A stretch of DNA of 64,000 bases from PNON01 sp963757065 (GTDB lineage Bacteria; Chloroflexota; Anaerolineae; Anaerolineales; Anaerolineaceae): contig CAVWQC010000007.1 of the NCBI GenBank assembly GCA_963757065.1, positions 434,001 through 498,000 on the forward strand, in the 5' to 3' direction. This document shows positions 1 to 8,513 of this stretch, in pieces. A model generated the notes under the pieces. The model ran no database searches. It was not told the origin of the DNA and saw nothing but the letters and a program-made list of their open reading frames with translations. Position numbers and translations under genes: made by a program. The stretch's first letter is position 1, and each line of letters opens with the position of its first letter.

Positions 1-52
1 CGATGGCAAGAGCAAATTGGAAGCTGCCGGTGCAACAATTGAAGTTGCCTAA
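1..52 (+). CDS. rplL: 50S ribosomal protein L7/L12, C-terminal end (partial)
   Basis: The window opens inside a reading frame that starts at base 2 and ends with TAA at 50-52. The last residues read DGKSKLEAAGATIEVA. This matches the C-terminal helix and strand of L7/L12, which usually ends in a K-x-LE-x-AGA-x-VEV-type tail. L7/L12 forms the flexible stalk of the large ribosomal subunit and recruits translation GTPases. Only 16 codons are visible, so the call rests on this short tail and on the strong terminator immediately downstream, as expected at the end of a ribosomal operon. Confidence 0.7.
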   Translation, partial: DGKSKLEAAGATIEVA

Positions 53-77
53 GCTTTAATAATTTGTTGAGAATTAA

Positions 78-109
78 CATCCTGCCCACAAAGCAGGATG
101 TTTTTTTTT
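78..109 (+). terminator. Rho-independent terminator after rplL
   Basis: Perfect 8-bp stem CATCCTGC / GCAGGATG (78-85 and 93-100) with a 7-nt loop, followed by nine T residues (101-109). A textbook intrinsic terminator 25 bases after the L7/L12 stop codon; it isolates the ribosomal operon from the ZIP transporter gene. Confidence 0.92.
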
Positions 110-229
110 GTAACAAAATGGAACTGGAACTTTATTTTCATCGTGCATATATTAATAGCATTAAGCATCGTATTGTTGGATGGGCATTCGGGATATAATT
201 AATCTAAATCTGAATATTGAAGGTGAAAT

Positions 230-1042
230 TTGATCTCGATCATGGAAAACTTTTCTCCTGTAATCCAAGCTCTTATTGCTGGTATTTTTACCTGGGGAGT
301 GACAGCATTAGGGGCATCGTTTGTATTCTTTAATAAGAAAGTCAACCATAAGTTACTGGTAGGAATGCTTGGTTTTGCGGCAGGCGTGATGATTGCTGCA
401 AGCTGTTGGAGCCTGCTTATACCATCCATTGAGCTCTCTGAAGAATTGGGTTTGGTTACCTGGGGTCCACCAGTAATCGGTTTTCTATTGGGAGGACTCT
501 TCCTTTTCATGATAGATAAGATCCTTCCGCACCTTCATATTGGATTTGATATGGCAGAATCAGAGGGAATTAAAACCTCCTGGCAGCGATCGGTTTTGCT
601 GGTGCTCGCTATCACAATGCATAACATACCTGAAGGATTGGCTGTGGGCGTGGCTTTTGGGGCGGTTGCAGCCGGGTTGTCTTCATCGACAATGGCAGCA
701 GCTATTGCCCTGGCAATAGGAATAGGATTGCAGAATTTCCCTGAAGGGATGGCAGTATCAGTTCCACTTCGTGGTGAAGGTCTTTCCCGAATGAAGAGTT
801 TTATGTATGGACAAGCCTCTGCAATTGTAGAACCGATAGCAGCGGTGATCGGGGCTCTGACCGTTATTTCAATGCGTTTTATTTTGCCGTATGCGTTATC
901 TTTTGCGGCTGGAGCAATGATTTATGTAGTAGTTGAGGAACTTATTCCTGAATCACAGCGTGGAGAAAGCACAGATATTGCCACGACAGGAGCGATGATC
1001 GGTTTTGCTGTGATGATGGTGTTGGATGTAGCTTTAGGTTAA
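230..1042 (+). CDS. ZIP family divalent metal transporter
   Basis: A 270-residue integral membrane protein of the ZIP (ZRT/IRT-like, GufA/ZupT-type) family, which moves Zn2+ or other divalent metals into the cytoplasm. The two signature metal-site segments are visible: HNIPEG at residues 131-136 and QNFPEG at 168-173, each inside a hydrophobic helix, with EPIAA in the next helix. About eight membrane spans fit the family. Two starts are possible. TTG at 230 has AAGGTG just upstream (220-225), though at short spacing; ATG at 242 has no well-placed ribosome binding site, so TTG is preferred. A -10-like TATAAT lies at 194-199 with a poor -35. It is a single gene, convergent with lexA, and the two coding ends overlap by four bases. 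The metal preferred cannot be told from sequence. Confidence 0.9.
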   Translation: MISIMENFSPVIQALIAGIFTWGVTALGASFVFFNKKVNHKLLVGMLGFAAGVMIAASCWSLLIPSIELSEELGLVTWGPPVIGFLLGGLFLFMIDKILPHLHIGFDMAESEGIKTSWQRSVLLVLAITMHNIPEGLAVGVAFGAVAAGLSSSTMAAAIALAIGIGLQNFPEGMAVSVPLRGEGLSRMKSFMYGQASAIVEPIAAVIGALTVISMRFILPYALSFAAGAMIYVVVEELIPESQRGESTDIATTGAMIGFAVMMVLDVALG

Positions 1043-1749
1043 GCAGCAGTCGGCATCCGGCGAACAACCATAAGTACCTTCCCCTGAACCTGGACGGTCT
1101 TTGGATCATCTATGATGATAGGCTGCATGGTTTTATTCGCAGGTTGAAGACGAACCCTTCCTCCCTCAAGATAAAAATATTTGAGGGTGGTTTCATCCTT
1201 ATCCAACAACCAGACCGCGACCATTTCACCATTCTTCGCTTCACGCGCTTTTTTCATAATGATCACATCACCATCATTGACCATGGCGTCGATCATGGAA
1301 TCTCCCTGAACTTCCAATGCAAATATCTCTTCCATTTTTTCGCGTTGAGGCAGCATGCTGCGGGCAATATCAATGACTGATTCTGAGTCAAAATAACTCA
1401 GATCCGATGCCGGAACAGGTACAGGCAGACCAGCTACTATCCTGCCCACAATCGGTATACGGATAAGATCTTCGATCTTGTCCACGATCGGTGCCACTCC
1501 ATCGTCGATCATTTTATTAAATGCGTCCTTGAGCATGGTTATTCCACGGGAAATATTTTTCTCACGCTTTATATATCCCCACTTTTCCAATTGGTCGAGG
1601 TAATAATTGACGACTGAGGTTGAGGAAATATTGGTTTCTTCGCAAATTTCTCGAATGGAGGGTGGATACCTGAATTGCTTCTGGTAGCTTTCCATAAAAG
1701 CAAGGATCTTTGTATGCCGTGGTCCGATGCCTTGTGATCGTTTAGCCAT
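1039..1749 (-). CDS. lexA: LexA repressor (SOS regulator, S24 autoprotease)
   Basis: Transcriptional repressor of the SOS regulon that cleaves itself when RecA filaments form. Counting from the chosen start there are 236 residues. An N-terminal winged helix-turn-helix (about 1-70) carries the PPSIREI and SSTSVVNYYLDQL helices. The cleavage site is Ala106-Gly107 (VAGLP). The catalytic Ser is Ser151 in GDSM and the general-base Lys is Lys190 in TTLKYF, so the protease dyad is intact. The length is slightly above the usual 200-230. ATG at 1749 is chosen because GGAGG lies just upstream (complement of 1755-1759); an in-frame ATG 18 bases further up lacks such a site. The promoter overlaps a clear LexA box, so the gene should be autoregulated. 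Confidence 0.95.
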   Translation of the reverse strand: MAKRSQGIGPRHTKILAFMESYQKQFRYPPSIREICEETNISSTSVVNYYLDQLEKWGYIKREKNISRGITMLKDAFNKMIDDGVAPIVDKIEDLIRIPIVGRIVAGLPVPVPASDLSYFDSESVIDIARSMLPQREKMEEIFALEVQGDSMIDAMVNDGDVIIMKKAREAKNGEMVAVWLLDKDETTLKYFYLEGGRVRLQPANKTMQPIIIDDPKTVQVQGKVLMVVRRMPTAA

Positions 1750-1793
1750 AGTTTCCTCCATCCACAATATTACTGTACATTTGTGCTAATTTA

Positions 1794-1822
1794 TTTATAC
1801 ACGAACATTCGTTCTGTGTCAA
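1794..1822 (-). promoter_or_regulatory. lexA sigma-70-type promoter
   Basis: Read on the minus strand: -35 TTGACA (1817-1822), a 17-nt spacer and -10 TATAAA (1794-1799), located 45-73 bases upstream of the lexA start. The -35 is perfect and the -10 matches 5 of 6, with optimal spacing. The SOS box sits inside the spacer, the ideal place for repression by occlusion. Confidence 0.85.
1803..1814. promoter_or_regulatory. LexA (SOS) operator, GAAC-N4-GTTC type
   Basis: Sequence GAACATTCGTTC, matching the GAAC-N4-GTTC operator known for Gram-positive-type LexA and reported in green non-sulfur bacteria. It lies in the spacer of the lexA promoter. No second box of this quality was noticed elsewhere in the window, so lexA is the only clear SOS member here. 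Confidence 0.85.
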
Positions 1823-1976
1823 GCGGGATAACATAGTGTTTATTAATAATTCCAGTTAATTGATCCACCGAAAGAATGGTAAGATAGTGACTGGTTCATC
1901 AGACCTGCGGGGTAGACACGATAATTGGAGAATGAGATAAAATACCCTTAACGATTCTTAAGGTCAAGGAGAATTT

Positions 1977-3258
1977 GTGAAATTTACGAAAATTTGTGTC
2001 CTAGGTATGGGGTATATCGGGCTTCCCACATCCAGTACTTTTGCTTCCAGGAAAATCCATGTCAGCGGTGTCGATGTCAATGATAAAGTGATCGATTCTT
2101 TGCAAAGGGGCGAACTGCATATCATTGAAGACGGGCTTGCAACCGTTAATGCTTGAGGCAATCAAAACAGGGTTCCTAACTTTTTCCAGAAAAGTATCTG
2201 CAGCTGATGCATTTATCATTGCCGTTCCCACACCGTTCAAAGAGGGCAAACTGGCAGATATGAAATTTGTGGTTTCTGCTGCAGAATCAATCCTCCCGCA
2301 TTTGAACAAAGGAAACCTGGTAGTTCTGGAATCAACCTCACCACCACGAACCACGGTTGACCTGGTGGCACCCATTTTGGAACGCTCCGGCTTGAAAGCA
2401 GGTGTTGATTTCTTCCTGGTTTATTCCCCTGAACGGGTTTTACCAGGACAAATTTTACAGGAATTAATTAATAATGCCCGTGTGATAGGTGGAATAAATA
2501 GAGAATCGGCTGAAGCCGGCAGGGAGTTGTATGCTACTTTCGTAAAAGGTGAAATTATCCTTACGGATGCCACAACTGCTGAGATGGTCAAATTGATGGA
2601 AAACACCTACCGGGATATCAATATTGCCGCTGCCAATGAATTCTCCAGGCTGGCCGATCGTTTTGGAATTGACATTTGGGAGGCGATCAGCCTGGCTAAC
2701 CGACATCCACGAGTAAAAATCCTCAACCCCGGCCCGGGAGTTGGCGGCCATTGTATCAGTGTGGATCCATGGTTTCTAGTGGAATCGGCTCCTGACATCA
2801 CTTCATTGATCAGTTCTGCCCGAAAAGTTAACGATTTTCAGCCTCATTTTGTTGTGGATTGGATGGAACGCAAACTGGGTACATTATCTGGTAAGCACAT
2901 TTGTGCACTGGGTTTGACCTATAAACCCGATGTCGATGATTTCAGGGAAAGCCCGGCGATAGATGTGGTCAAGCTCTTAATTGCGAAAGGTGCTGATGTA
3001 AAAGCATACGATCCATTTACCATGCGCGAACCATTGAATGGAATTCATCCGACCCGGAACCTTTCTGAAGCTCTTGAAAACGCGGATGTGGCTGTCATAT
3101 TGGTGCCTCATGAAGAGATCAGGAAACTCATTCCATCTGATTTTTCTACTTACCCAAAACTGAAAGTAATATTTGATACCGTGAACGTGACCGGGAATTC
3201 AAAGTGGATTTCTACTCCAATGAAGATATTTAAGTTGGGATCCAATAAAGCTGAATGA
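1977..3258 (+). CDS. wecC: UDP-N-acetyl-D-mannosaminuronate-forming dehydrogenase WecC, frameshifted
   Basis: NAD-dependent four-electron oxidation of UDP-ManNAc to UDP-ManNAcA, for surface polysaccharide. Starts at GTG 1977 with AAGGAG at 1966-1971. The N-terminus shows the Rossmann motif GMGYIGLP; frame 1 then runs to TGA at 2154-2156. From about 2133 the +1 frame continues the family sequence through VPTPF, VLESTSPP and the active-site segment GPGVGGHC (Cys259 of the joined protein) to the UDP-binding C-terminal domain. Removing one G from GGG at 2133-2135 gives a continuous protein of about 426 residues, the normal family length, reading HIIEDGLQPLMLEAIKTG across the join. The only defect is this extra base, so it is either a sequencing insertion or a young null allele. 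The stop overlaps the start of wecB (ATGA). Confidence 0.88.
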
Positions 3259-4421
3259 GTGGGTATATGAATCAAAAAAGGATAAAGGTTTTGTCTGTGT
3301 TAGGAACCAGGCCGGAAGCTGTCAAGCTGGCACCGGTGATCAGAGCCTTACAATCGCACCCGGAAATTGAATCATCCATTTGTATCACTGCGCAACATCG
3401 GGAAATGCTGGATCAGGTGCTGCAGGTATTTGATATCCATCCTGATATTGATTTGGACCTAATGCGACCGGACCAGACTCTGGCGGAATTGACAGCTGCT
3501 TTGTTTACTCACCTTGATCCCATCCTTAAAGAAAAGGAACCGGATTGGGTCTTGGTTCAGGGCGATACAACCACTGTAATGGCTGCTTCTATCAACGCCT
3601 TTTACCGTCAGATCAAGGTCGGGCATGTGGAAGCCGGGCTGCGGACTTATGATAAGTGGCAGCCTTTTCCTGAGGAGATCAACCGCCGAATTGCCGGTAC
3701 TGTTGCCGATCTCCATTTTGCACCAACAGCTTTGAATAAATCGAACCTGTTAAAAGAGGGAGTTCCTGAAGAAAAGATAGTTATCACAGGCAACCCGGTC
3801 ATCGACGCAGTAAAGTGGATCTCTACCCAGCCAGTGCCTAATGAAATAACGACATTATTGCGTGACCTGGAAGTGGGTTCCGGGAAAAATAACCGTTTGG
3901 TATTGCTAACAGCCCATAGGCGGGAAAATTTCGGTCAACCGCTTGAACAAATATGCACAGCAATTAACCATTTGGCCGATGAGTATGCGGGAAATGTTAG
4001 ATTTGTTTACCCCGTCCATTTGAATCCTAATGTGCAGCAACCCGTCTTTAAGATGTTGAGTCAGAATTCTAATATTACCTTACTCCCGCCATTGGATTAC
4101 CTCCCCCTGGTCCACTTATTACGCAATTCGACGCTGGTGCTAACTGATTCCGGTGGAATTCAGGAAGAAGCACCGGGATTTGGAATTCCGACGCTGGTAT
4201 TGCGTGACGTGACCGAAAGGCCGGAAGGGGTGGATGCCGGGGTGTTGCAATTGGTGGGAACCGATACGGATCGAATAATCAAAACGGTCCACTCGCTTTT
4301 GGATGATCCTGACGCGTATCAGAAAATGGCGAGAGCGGTAAACCCGTTTGGTGATGGCCATGCCGCCGACCGAATCGTTCAAGCCTTGATCGATTATGAA
4401 AACCAACATTCAAAAAAATGA
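3255..4421 (+). CDS. wecB: UDP-N-acetylglucosamine 2-epimerase (non-hydrolysing)
   Basis: Interconverts UDP-GlcNAc and UDP-ManNAc in the cytoplasm, supplying the substrate of WecC just upstream. The 388-residue protein has the GT-B-fold hallmarks of the family: LGTRPEAVKLAPVI near residues 15-28, QGDTTT, HVEAGLRT, PFPEEINRR, LLTAHRRENFG and the C-terminal LTDSGGIQEEAP for UDP binding. Length is typical (370-390). ATG at 3255 overlaps the wecC stop; a second in-frame ATG at 3267 is also possible. The pairing of WecB and WecC with glycosyltransferases indicates an N-acetylmannosaminuronic-acid-containing polymer. The 3' end overlaps the next glycosyltransferase by ATGA, so translation is probably coupled. 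Confidence 0.95.
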   Translation: MSGYMNQKRIKVLSVLGTRPEAVKLAPVIRALQSHPEIESSICITAQHREMLDQVLQVFDIHPDIDLDLMRPDQTLAELTAALFTHLDPILKEKEPDWVLVQGDTTTVMAASINAFYRQIKVGHVEAGLRTYDKWQPFPEEINRRIAGTVADLHFAPTALNKSNLLKEGVPEEKIVITGNPVIDAVKWISTQPVPNEITTLLRDLEVGSGKNNRLVLLTAHRRENFGQPLEQICTAINHLADEYAGNVRFVYPVHLNPNVQQPVFKMLSQNSNITLLPPLDYLPLVHLLRNSTLVLTDSGGIQEEAPGFGIPTLVLRDVTERPEGVDAGVLQLVGTDTDRIIKTVHSLLDDPDAYQKMARAVNPFGDGHAADRIVQALIDYENQHSKK

Positions 4422-5449
4422 TCCATAATTCTCGTAAGATCATTGGAATTATCCCAAACGTCCGTGGTGTAGGTGGACCTGCTTCATTTAATGAAAAACT
4501 TGGAAATGGGCTGCGAAAACTGGAAGTCGAAACCACGTATGATCTATCCACCCCGAACCTTACCTCTGTCCTGGTCATCGCCGGGACAAGGCATTTGCGA
4601 ATGCTGTCTGGTTTGAAGAAAAAAGGGATTCCGATCATTCAACGATTGGACGGAATGAATTGGGTTCATCGAAAGAGATTTACCAGTCTGCGTTATTATC
4701 TACGTTCTGAAGTGAACAACTGGATCCTTCGGGAGATCCGTTCCAGATATGCCAGCAATATCATCTATCAAAGTGAATTCTCCCGGGATTTTTGGAATCG
4801 TGTATACGGGAGCAAGTCATCTCCAAATAATGTGATCCATAACGGAGTGGATCTGGATCAATTCTCTCCTCCCAGTTCCCCAAAAGCAGATCATGATGAG
4901 CTAAATGTAATTGTCGTTGAGGGTCATATCAAGAATGGACTTGAGTTGGGTTTGGATAACGTAATTCGAGCATTGAACTGTTATTCAAAACATACTCAAA
5001 AATCAGTTAATCTTTTTGTTGCAGGCGAAGTTCCACATGAGATCAGGGAGAGGTTGGCTGAAAGCAAAAATATTGACATTACCTGGGCAGGAGTGATATC
5101 CCGGCTGGATATTGCTGAGCAGTTAAATAAGGCAGACCTGTTCTTTTCCGCAGAATTGAATCCTCCTTGCCCAAATTCTGTGATCGAGGCTTTAGCCAGC
5201 GGATTGCCGGTGGCCTCTTTTGAAAGCGGAGCAATCCACGAACTGGTATCTGAAGATTGCGGAATAATTTCACCATACGGCGGAAATATTTGGAACCTGG
5301 AACCTGCAAATGCAGAAATGATGGCAGATATGTTATCCGCAAAATTGCAACATCGGGACGTATTGGGCAAAAAAGCCCGGACCCGTGCGGTCCAATTGTT
5401 CGGACTGGATCAAATGGTCGAAAAATATCTGAATATCCTGGCCCCTTAA
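4418..5449 (+). CDS. Glycosyltransferase, family 4 (GT-B fold)
   Basis: Predicted cytoplasmic or membrane-peripheral glycosyltransferase of 343 residues. The N-terminal half contains the glycine-rich VRGVGGPASF loop. NGVDLDQFSP near the interdomain linker is typical of GT4 enzymes. The C-terminal donor-binding domain holds NSVIEALASGLPVASFESGA, the E-x7-E nucleotide-sugar motif region. It starts with ATG overlapping the wecB stop (ATGA) and is followed two bases after its own stop by another glycosyltransferase. Donor and acceptor cannot be assigned; context suggests assembly of a polysaccharide that may contain ManNAcA. Confidence 0.85.
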   Translation: MIHNSRKIIGIIPNVRGVGGPASFNEKLGNGLRKLEVETTYDLSTPNLTSVLVIAGTRHLRMLSGLKKKGIPIIQRLDGMNWVHRKRFTSLRYYLRSEVNNWILREIRSRYASNIIYQSEFSRDFWNRVYGSKSSPNNVIHNGVDLDQFSPPSSPKADHDELNVIVVEGHIKNGLELGLDNVIRALNCYSKHTQKSVNLFVAGEVPHEIRERLAESKNIDITWAGVISRLDIAEQLNKADLFFSAELNPPCPNSVIEALASGLPVASFESGAIHELVSEDCGIISPYGGNIWNLEPANAEMMADMLSAKLQHRDVLGKKARTRAVQLFGLDQMVEKYLNILAP

Positions 5450-5450
5450 T

Positions 5451-6560
5451 ATGACTGATATATTCCCCGGACGCCTGGCCATTCAACAACGAGTCCTCCC
5501 ATTTTACAGGGTGCCTTTTTTTTCTTCATTGGCGCTCCACTGCCCGGCTGGAATGGAACTATTCGCCGGACAGCCAAGATCCAGAGAGGCGATCGAAACA
5601 GCGGACCATTTGGATGCAGGTCGTTATGTTCAAACCCAAAACATTCATTTGCTAAAGGGATCATTATATGCCTGCCTGCAGCCGGGTTTTCTGGGCTGGC
5701 TGGAGAAATATCAACCTGATGTTTTGATCGTTGAAGCGAATCCGCGTTACCTTTCTACACCTGCTGCTGTTCGCTGGATGCATGCACGGAATCATCCGGT
5801 GATCGGATGGGGCTTGGGTGCACCACCTATGCATGGCTTGTTTTCCAACTACCGCTCACGATCCCGGAAGAAGTTCCTAAACCAGCTTGATGCTATGATA
5901 GCTTACAGCCAGCAGGGAGCGGATGAGTATGCGGAATGTGGATTTCCAAGGTCAAAAATATTCATTGCTCCAAATTCTGCTGCTTTCAAACCTTTATCGG
6001 CTCCTGTTGAAAAGCCAGATAATTGGACAGGTAGACCGCATATATTATTCGTCGGTCGGCTGCAGGCTCGCAAACGGTTGGATCTGCTTTTTAAAGCCTG
6101 TGCTCACTTACCAAAAGAAACTCAACCTGAAATCACCATAGTAGGGGATGGACCTGACAGGGAGCAAATTGAAAAAGCTGCCCAGGCTACTTATCCCGGA
6201 GTGATCTTTACGGGTTCAAAAACCGGAAAAGATCTAGACCCCTTCTTTCAAAAAGCTGATCTTTTTGTATTGCCTGGAACCGGTGGATTGGCAGTTCAAC
6301 AGGCTATGTCCTTTGGCCTTCCGGTAATTGTGGCAGCCGGGGATGGCACTCAAAGTCAACTGGTCAGACCAGAAAATGGTTGGATCGTTGCTCCTGATAA
6401 TCTGGACGATCTCACAAAGACGCTTCAGACTGCACTTTCTGATCCTGTGGGTCTGCGTAAAAAAGGTCTTGAATCTTATCGGATCGTTCGGGATGAGATC
6501 AATATCGAAAAGATGGTGGAAGTATTCATTTCAGCTATTAATTCCGTGTGCAAACTATGA
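5451..6560 (+). CDS. Glycosyltransferase, family 4
   Basis: A 369-residue GT-B glycosyltransferase. The N-terminal acceptor domain begins RLAIQQRVLPFYRVPFF, typical of GT4 relatives that act on membrane-bound glycan precursors. The donor domain starts at HILFVGRLQARKRLD and shows IVGDGPDREQIE and GTGGLAVQQAMSFGLPVI, where the second Glu of the common E-x7-E motif is replaced, so donor contacts may differ. ATG at 5451 is one base after the upstream stop, and its TGA overlaps the next start. Part of the wecC-wecB operon; exact sugar unknown. Confidence 0.85.
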   Translation: MTDIFPGRLAIQQRVLPFYRVPFFSSLALHCPAGMELFAGQPRSREAIETADHLDAGRYVQTQNIHLLKGSLYACLQPGFLGWLEKYQPDVLIVEANPRYLSTPAAVRWMHARNHPVIGWGLGAPPMHGLFSNYRSRSRKKFLNQLDAMIAYSQQGADEYAECGFPRSKIFIAPNSAAFKPLSAPVEKPDNWTGRPHILFVGRLQARKRLDLLFKACAHLPKETQPEITIVGDGPDREQIEKAAQATYPGVIFTGSKTGKDLDPFFQKADLFVLPGTGGLAVQQAMSFGLPVIVAAGDGTQSQLVRPENGWIVAPDNLDDLTKTLQTALSDPVGLRKKGLESYRIVRDEINIEKMVEVFISAINSVCKL

Positions 6561-7765
6561 GAATCCTGATCATTGCTGATGGAAGGTCTGCCACCACCCG
6601 CAGTTGGATCAAGGGATTGTTACCTTATCAGGATGAGATCCATCTGATCACAACCTATCCATGCCCAATGGTGGAAGGGATAGCGAGCCTCATATTCCTG
6701 CCACTGGCTTTCAGCCAGGTTGGACGGAATCAAACCGAGGAAAATCTGCCTTCTTCAGCTACCCTTGGAAAAAAATCCGTGGTCGGGAGAACCATTTCGA
6801 GATTCAGAAAAGCATTCCTGGCTGCCCGATACACACTTGGACCCCTCAGTTTATCCTTTACCACCGGAAAATATAGAGAAATAATTGAATCAATAAAACC
6901 AGACCTGATCCATGCTTTACGGATTCCTTATGAGGGCATGCTCGCATCTTACACACCACTTCAATATCCATTGATCATATCAACTTGGGGTAATGATTTC
7001 ACGCTGCATGCAAATAAAACTCCCTTCATGAAGAATGCCACCCGAAAGGCCGTTCGACGGGCAGACGGGTTCATGGCGGATTGCCAGCGTGACATTCGCC
7101 TGGCACACGAATGGGGACTGCGGGAAAATATCCCCACCATGTTTGCTCCCGGTTCCGGTGGGTTGGATTTGGATTTGATTCGGCAGAAAATGAACAGTGG
7201 AATTGGAAGGGAACTTGGAGTCATTAATCCGCGGGGGATTCGCCCGGCCTATGTACGCAATGACCTGTTCTTCGAATCTTTACCCATTATTCTGAAAGAA
7301 TATCCCAATTTACCGGTCTATAACGCTGCAATGCAGGGTGAGCATGATGCAGAGAAGTGGAAACGGACTTTCAATTTACCTGATAACGTCCAACTCTTAC
7401 CCGGGATGCCTCAGGAGAGATTGTGGGATTACAGCCTGAGGTCCAGGGTGGTTGTTTCACCGGCGATTCACGATGGAACTCCGAATTCGATTTTGGAAAG
7501 CATGGCTTTAGGTTGTGTACCTGTAGTGGGCGACATAGAATCACTGCGGGAATGGATCGTTGATGGAGAAAATGGATTATTAGTGGATCCTAATAACCCC
7601 CCATCCATCGCCAGCGGAATTCTCAGGGCACTCAGAGACGATGTGCTATTCTCCCGGGCTCAGCAAATCAATTCCAGGTTAATCCAAGATAAAGCTGATC
7701 GGGCGAAAGTTATGCCTGAAGTTCATGCCTTTTATATAAAAATCGCAGGCAATAAGCCTAATTAA
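6557..7765 (+). CDS. Glycosyltransferase, family 4
   Basis: About 402 residues. ATG at 6557 overlaps the preceding stop in the same ATGA arrangement as two other junctions in the operon and is preferred over the GTG three codons upstream. The N-terminal domain carries IHALRIPYEGM and ISTWGNDFTLHA, found in capsular and O-antigen GT4 enzymes. The C-terminal domain has SPAIHDGTPNSILESMALG, the E-x7-E region, and NGLLVDPNNP. It is the last gene of the surface polysaccharide operon and overlaps the convergent flavoprotein gene by eight bases. Substrate unknown. Confidence 0.85.
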   Translation: MRILIIADGRSATTRSWIKGLLPYQDEIHLITTYPCPMVEGIASLIFLPLAFSQVGRNQTEENLPSSATLGKKSVVGRTISRFRKAFLAARYTLGPLSLSFTTGKYREIIESIKPDLIHALRIPYEGMLASYTPLQYPLIISTWGNDFTLHANKTPFMKNATRKAVRRADGFMADCQRDIRLAHEWGLRENIPTMFAPGSGGLDLDLIRQKMNSGIGRELGVINPRGIRPAYVRNDLFFESLPIILKEYPNLPVYNAAMQGEHDAEKWKRTFNLPDNVQLLPGMPQERLWDYSLRSRVVVSPAIHDGTPNSILESMALGCVPVVGDIESLREWIVDGENGLLVDPNNPPSIASGILRALRDDVLFSRAQQINSRLIQDKADRAKVMPEVHAFYIKIAGNKPN

Positions 7766-8462
7766 ATTTGATATCTTTCAAATTGAATACTGGTCCGTCC
7801 TGACAGGCCAATTTATACCCTTTTACTGTTTTTACAGCACAAATTCCACATTCAGCAATACCGGCACACGGCATACTGGTGTGAATTAATACTTGCATGT
7901 CCCCCCGCGGGACCTTTGTTGATGTTGTCTGCAGTATTCTACTCAGTTCCTGAATTCTATATGAAGGCACATCCAGCGCGATAAAATCTGCCCATGAGAA
8001 AAGATCATCCAGGTTTTCCAACTTTGCCAATTCAACATTTGCTGGAATATCCCTGGTGATGACCGGATTGGAAATAAAATCTCCAGCCATTACGATATCG
8101 ACATTCTGGTTTCGGTCGGTGTTGACCAATGCCATCAATCGGCCGGGATGATCATCGAAGCCTATCAGTGCGAGACGCTTAAGCATTAAAGGTTGACTAA
8201 AACCTTGTCCGAGAGGTCCACGAAATGTGATCTCATGCCCGGGGTACCAGTTTTGAGGAGCAGGCGAACCAATGGAGATTTCATTTTCGGTAGAACTTTC
8301 AATGAAGAGGGAAAATGGTATTTGGTTATCCTGACCGGAAATTGAGGAGACAGCCAGATACTGTCCTGGAGTAAATACCAGAGGTTGCTCATTTTTTAGA
8401 GTGATGGCAGGTAAACCAAAACGTTGGCTAACCCGGTGAACAACTGCGGTTTGGGTTTTCAT
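7758..8462 (-). CDS. PyrK-like FAD/[2Fe-2S] electron-transfer protein
   Basis: A 234-residue protein of the ferredoxin reductase superfamily that resembles the dihydroorotate dehydrogenase electron-transfer subunit PyrK. The N-terminal FAD domain contains LVFTPGQYLAVS and the IPFSLF segment in place of the RxYS motif. The C-terminus has a cysteine cluster: Cys in MPCAG, then ECGIC, then LACQDGPVF, a C-x5-C-x2-C-x11-C pattern ending with the QDGPVF signature typical of PyrK. No PyrD is adjacent, so it may pair with a distant partner or with another oxidoreductase. The NAD-binding half is poorly conserved by eye, for instance without a clear GGGxG. No strong ribosome binding site precedes the ATG. 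Confidence 0.75.
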   Translation of the reverse strand: MKTQTAVVHRVSQRFGLPAITLKNEQPLVFTPGQYLAVSSISGQDNQIPFSLFIESSTENEISIGSPAPQNWYPGHEITFRGPLGQGFSQPLMLKRLALIGFDDHPGRLMALVNTDRNQNVDIVMAGDFISNPVITRDIPANVELAKLENLDDLFSWADFIALDVPSYRIQELSRILQTTSTKVPRGDMQVLIHTSMPCAGIAECGICAVKTVKGYKLACQDGPVFNLKDIKFN

Positions 8463-8513
8463 TTCAATTAATTGTAGAAGAGGATTAAAACATTGTCAAA
8501 ACTGCGGAAGTAT

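Noticed and set aside
1768..1976. Riboswitch or leader RNA before wecC
   Set aside because: Only the short CCTTAA/TTAAGG hairpin next to the ribosome site was seen; no known aptamer pattern.
2154..2156. TGA in wecC as a selenocysteine codon
   Set aside because: Reading through gives GNQNRVPNFF, unrelated to the WecC family, whereas the +1 frame continues it. A frameshift is the right reading.
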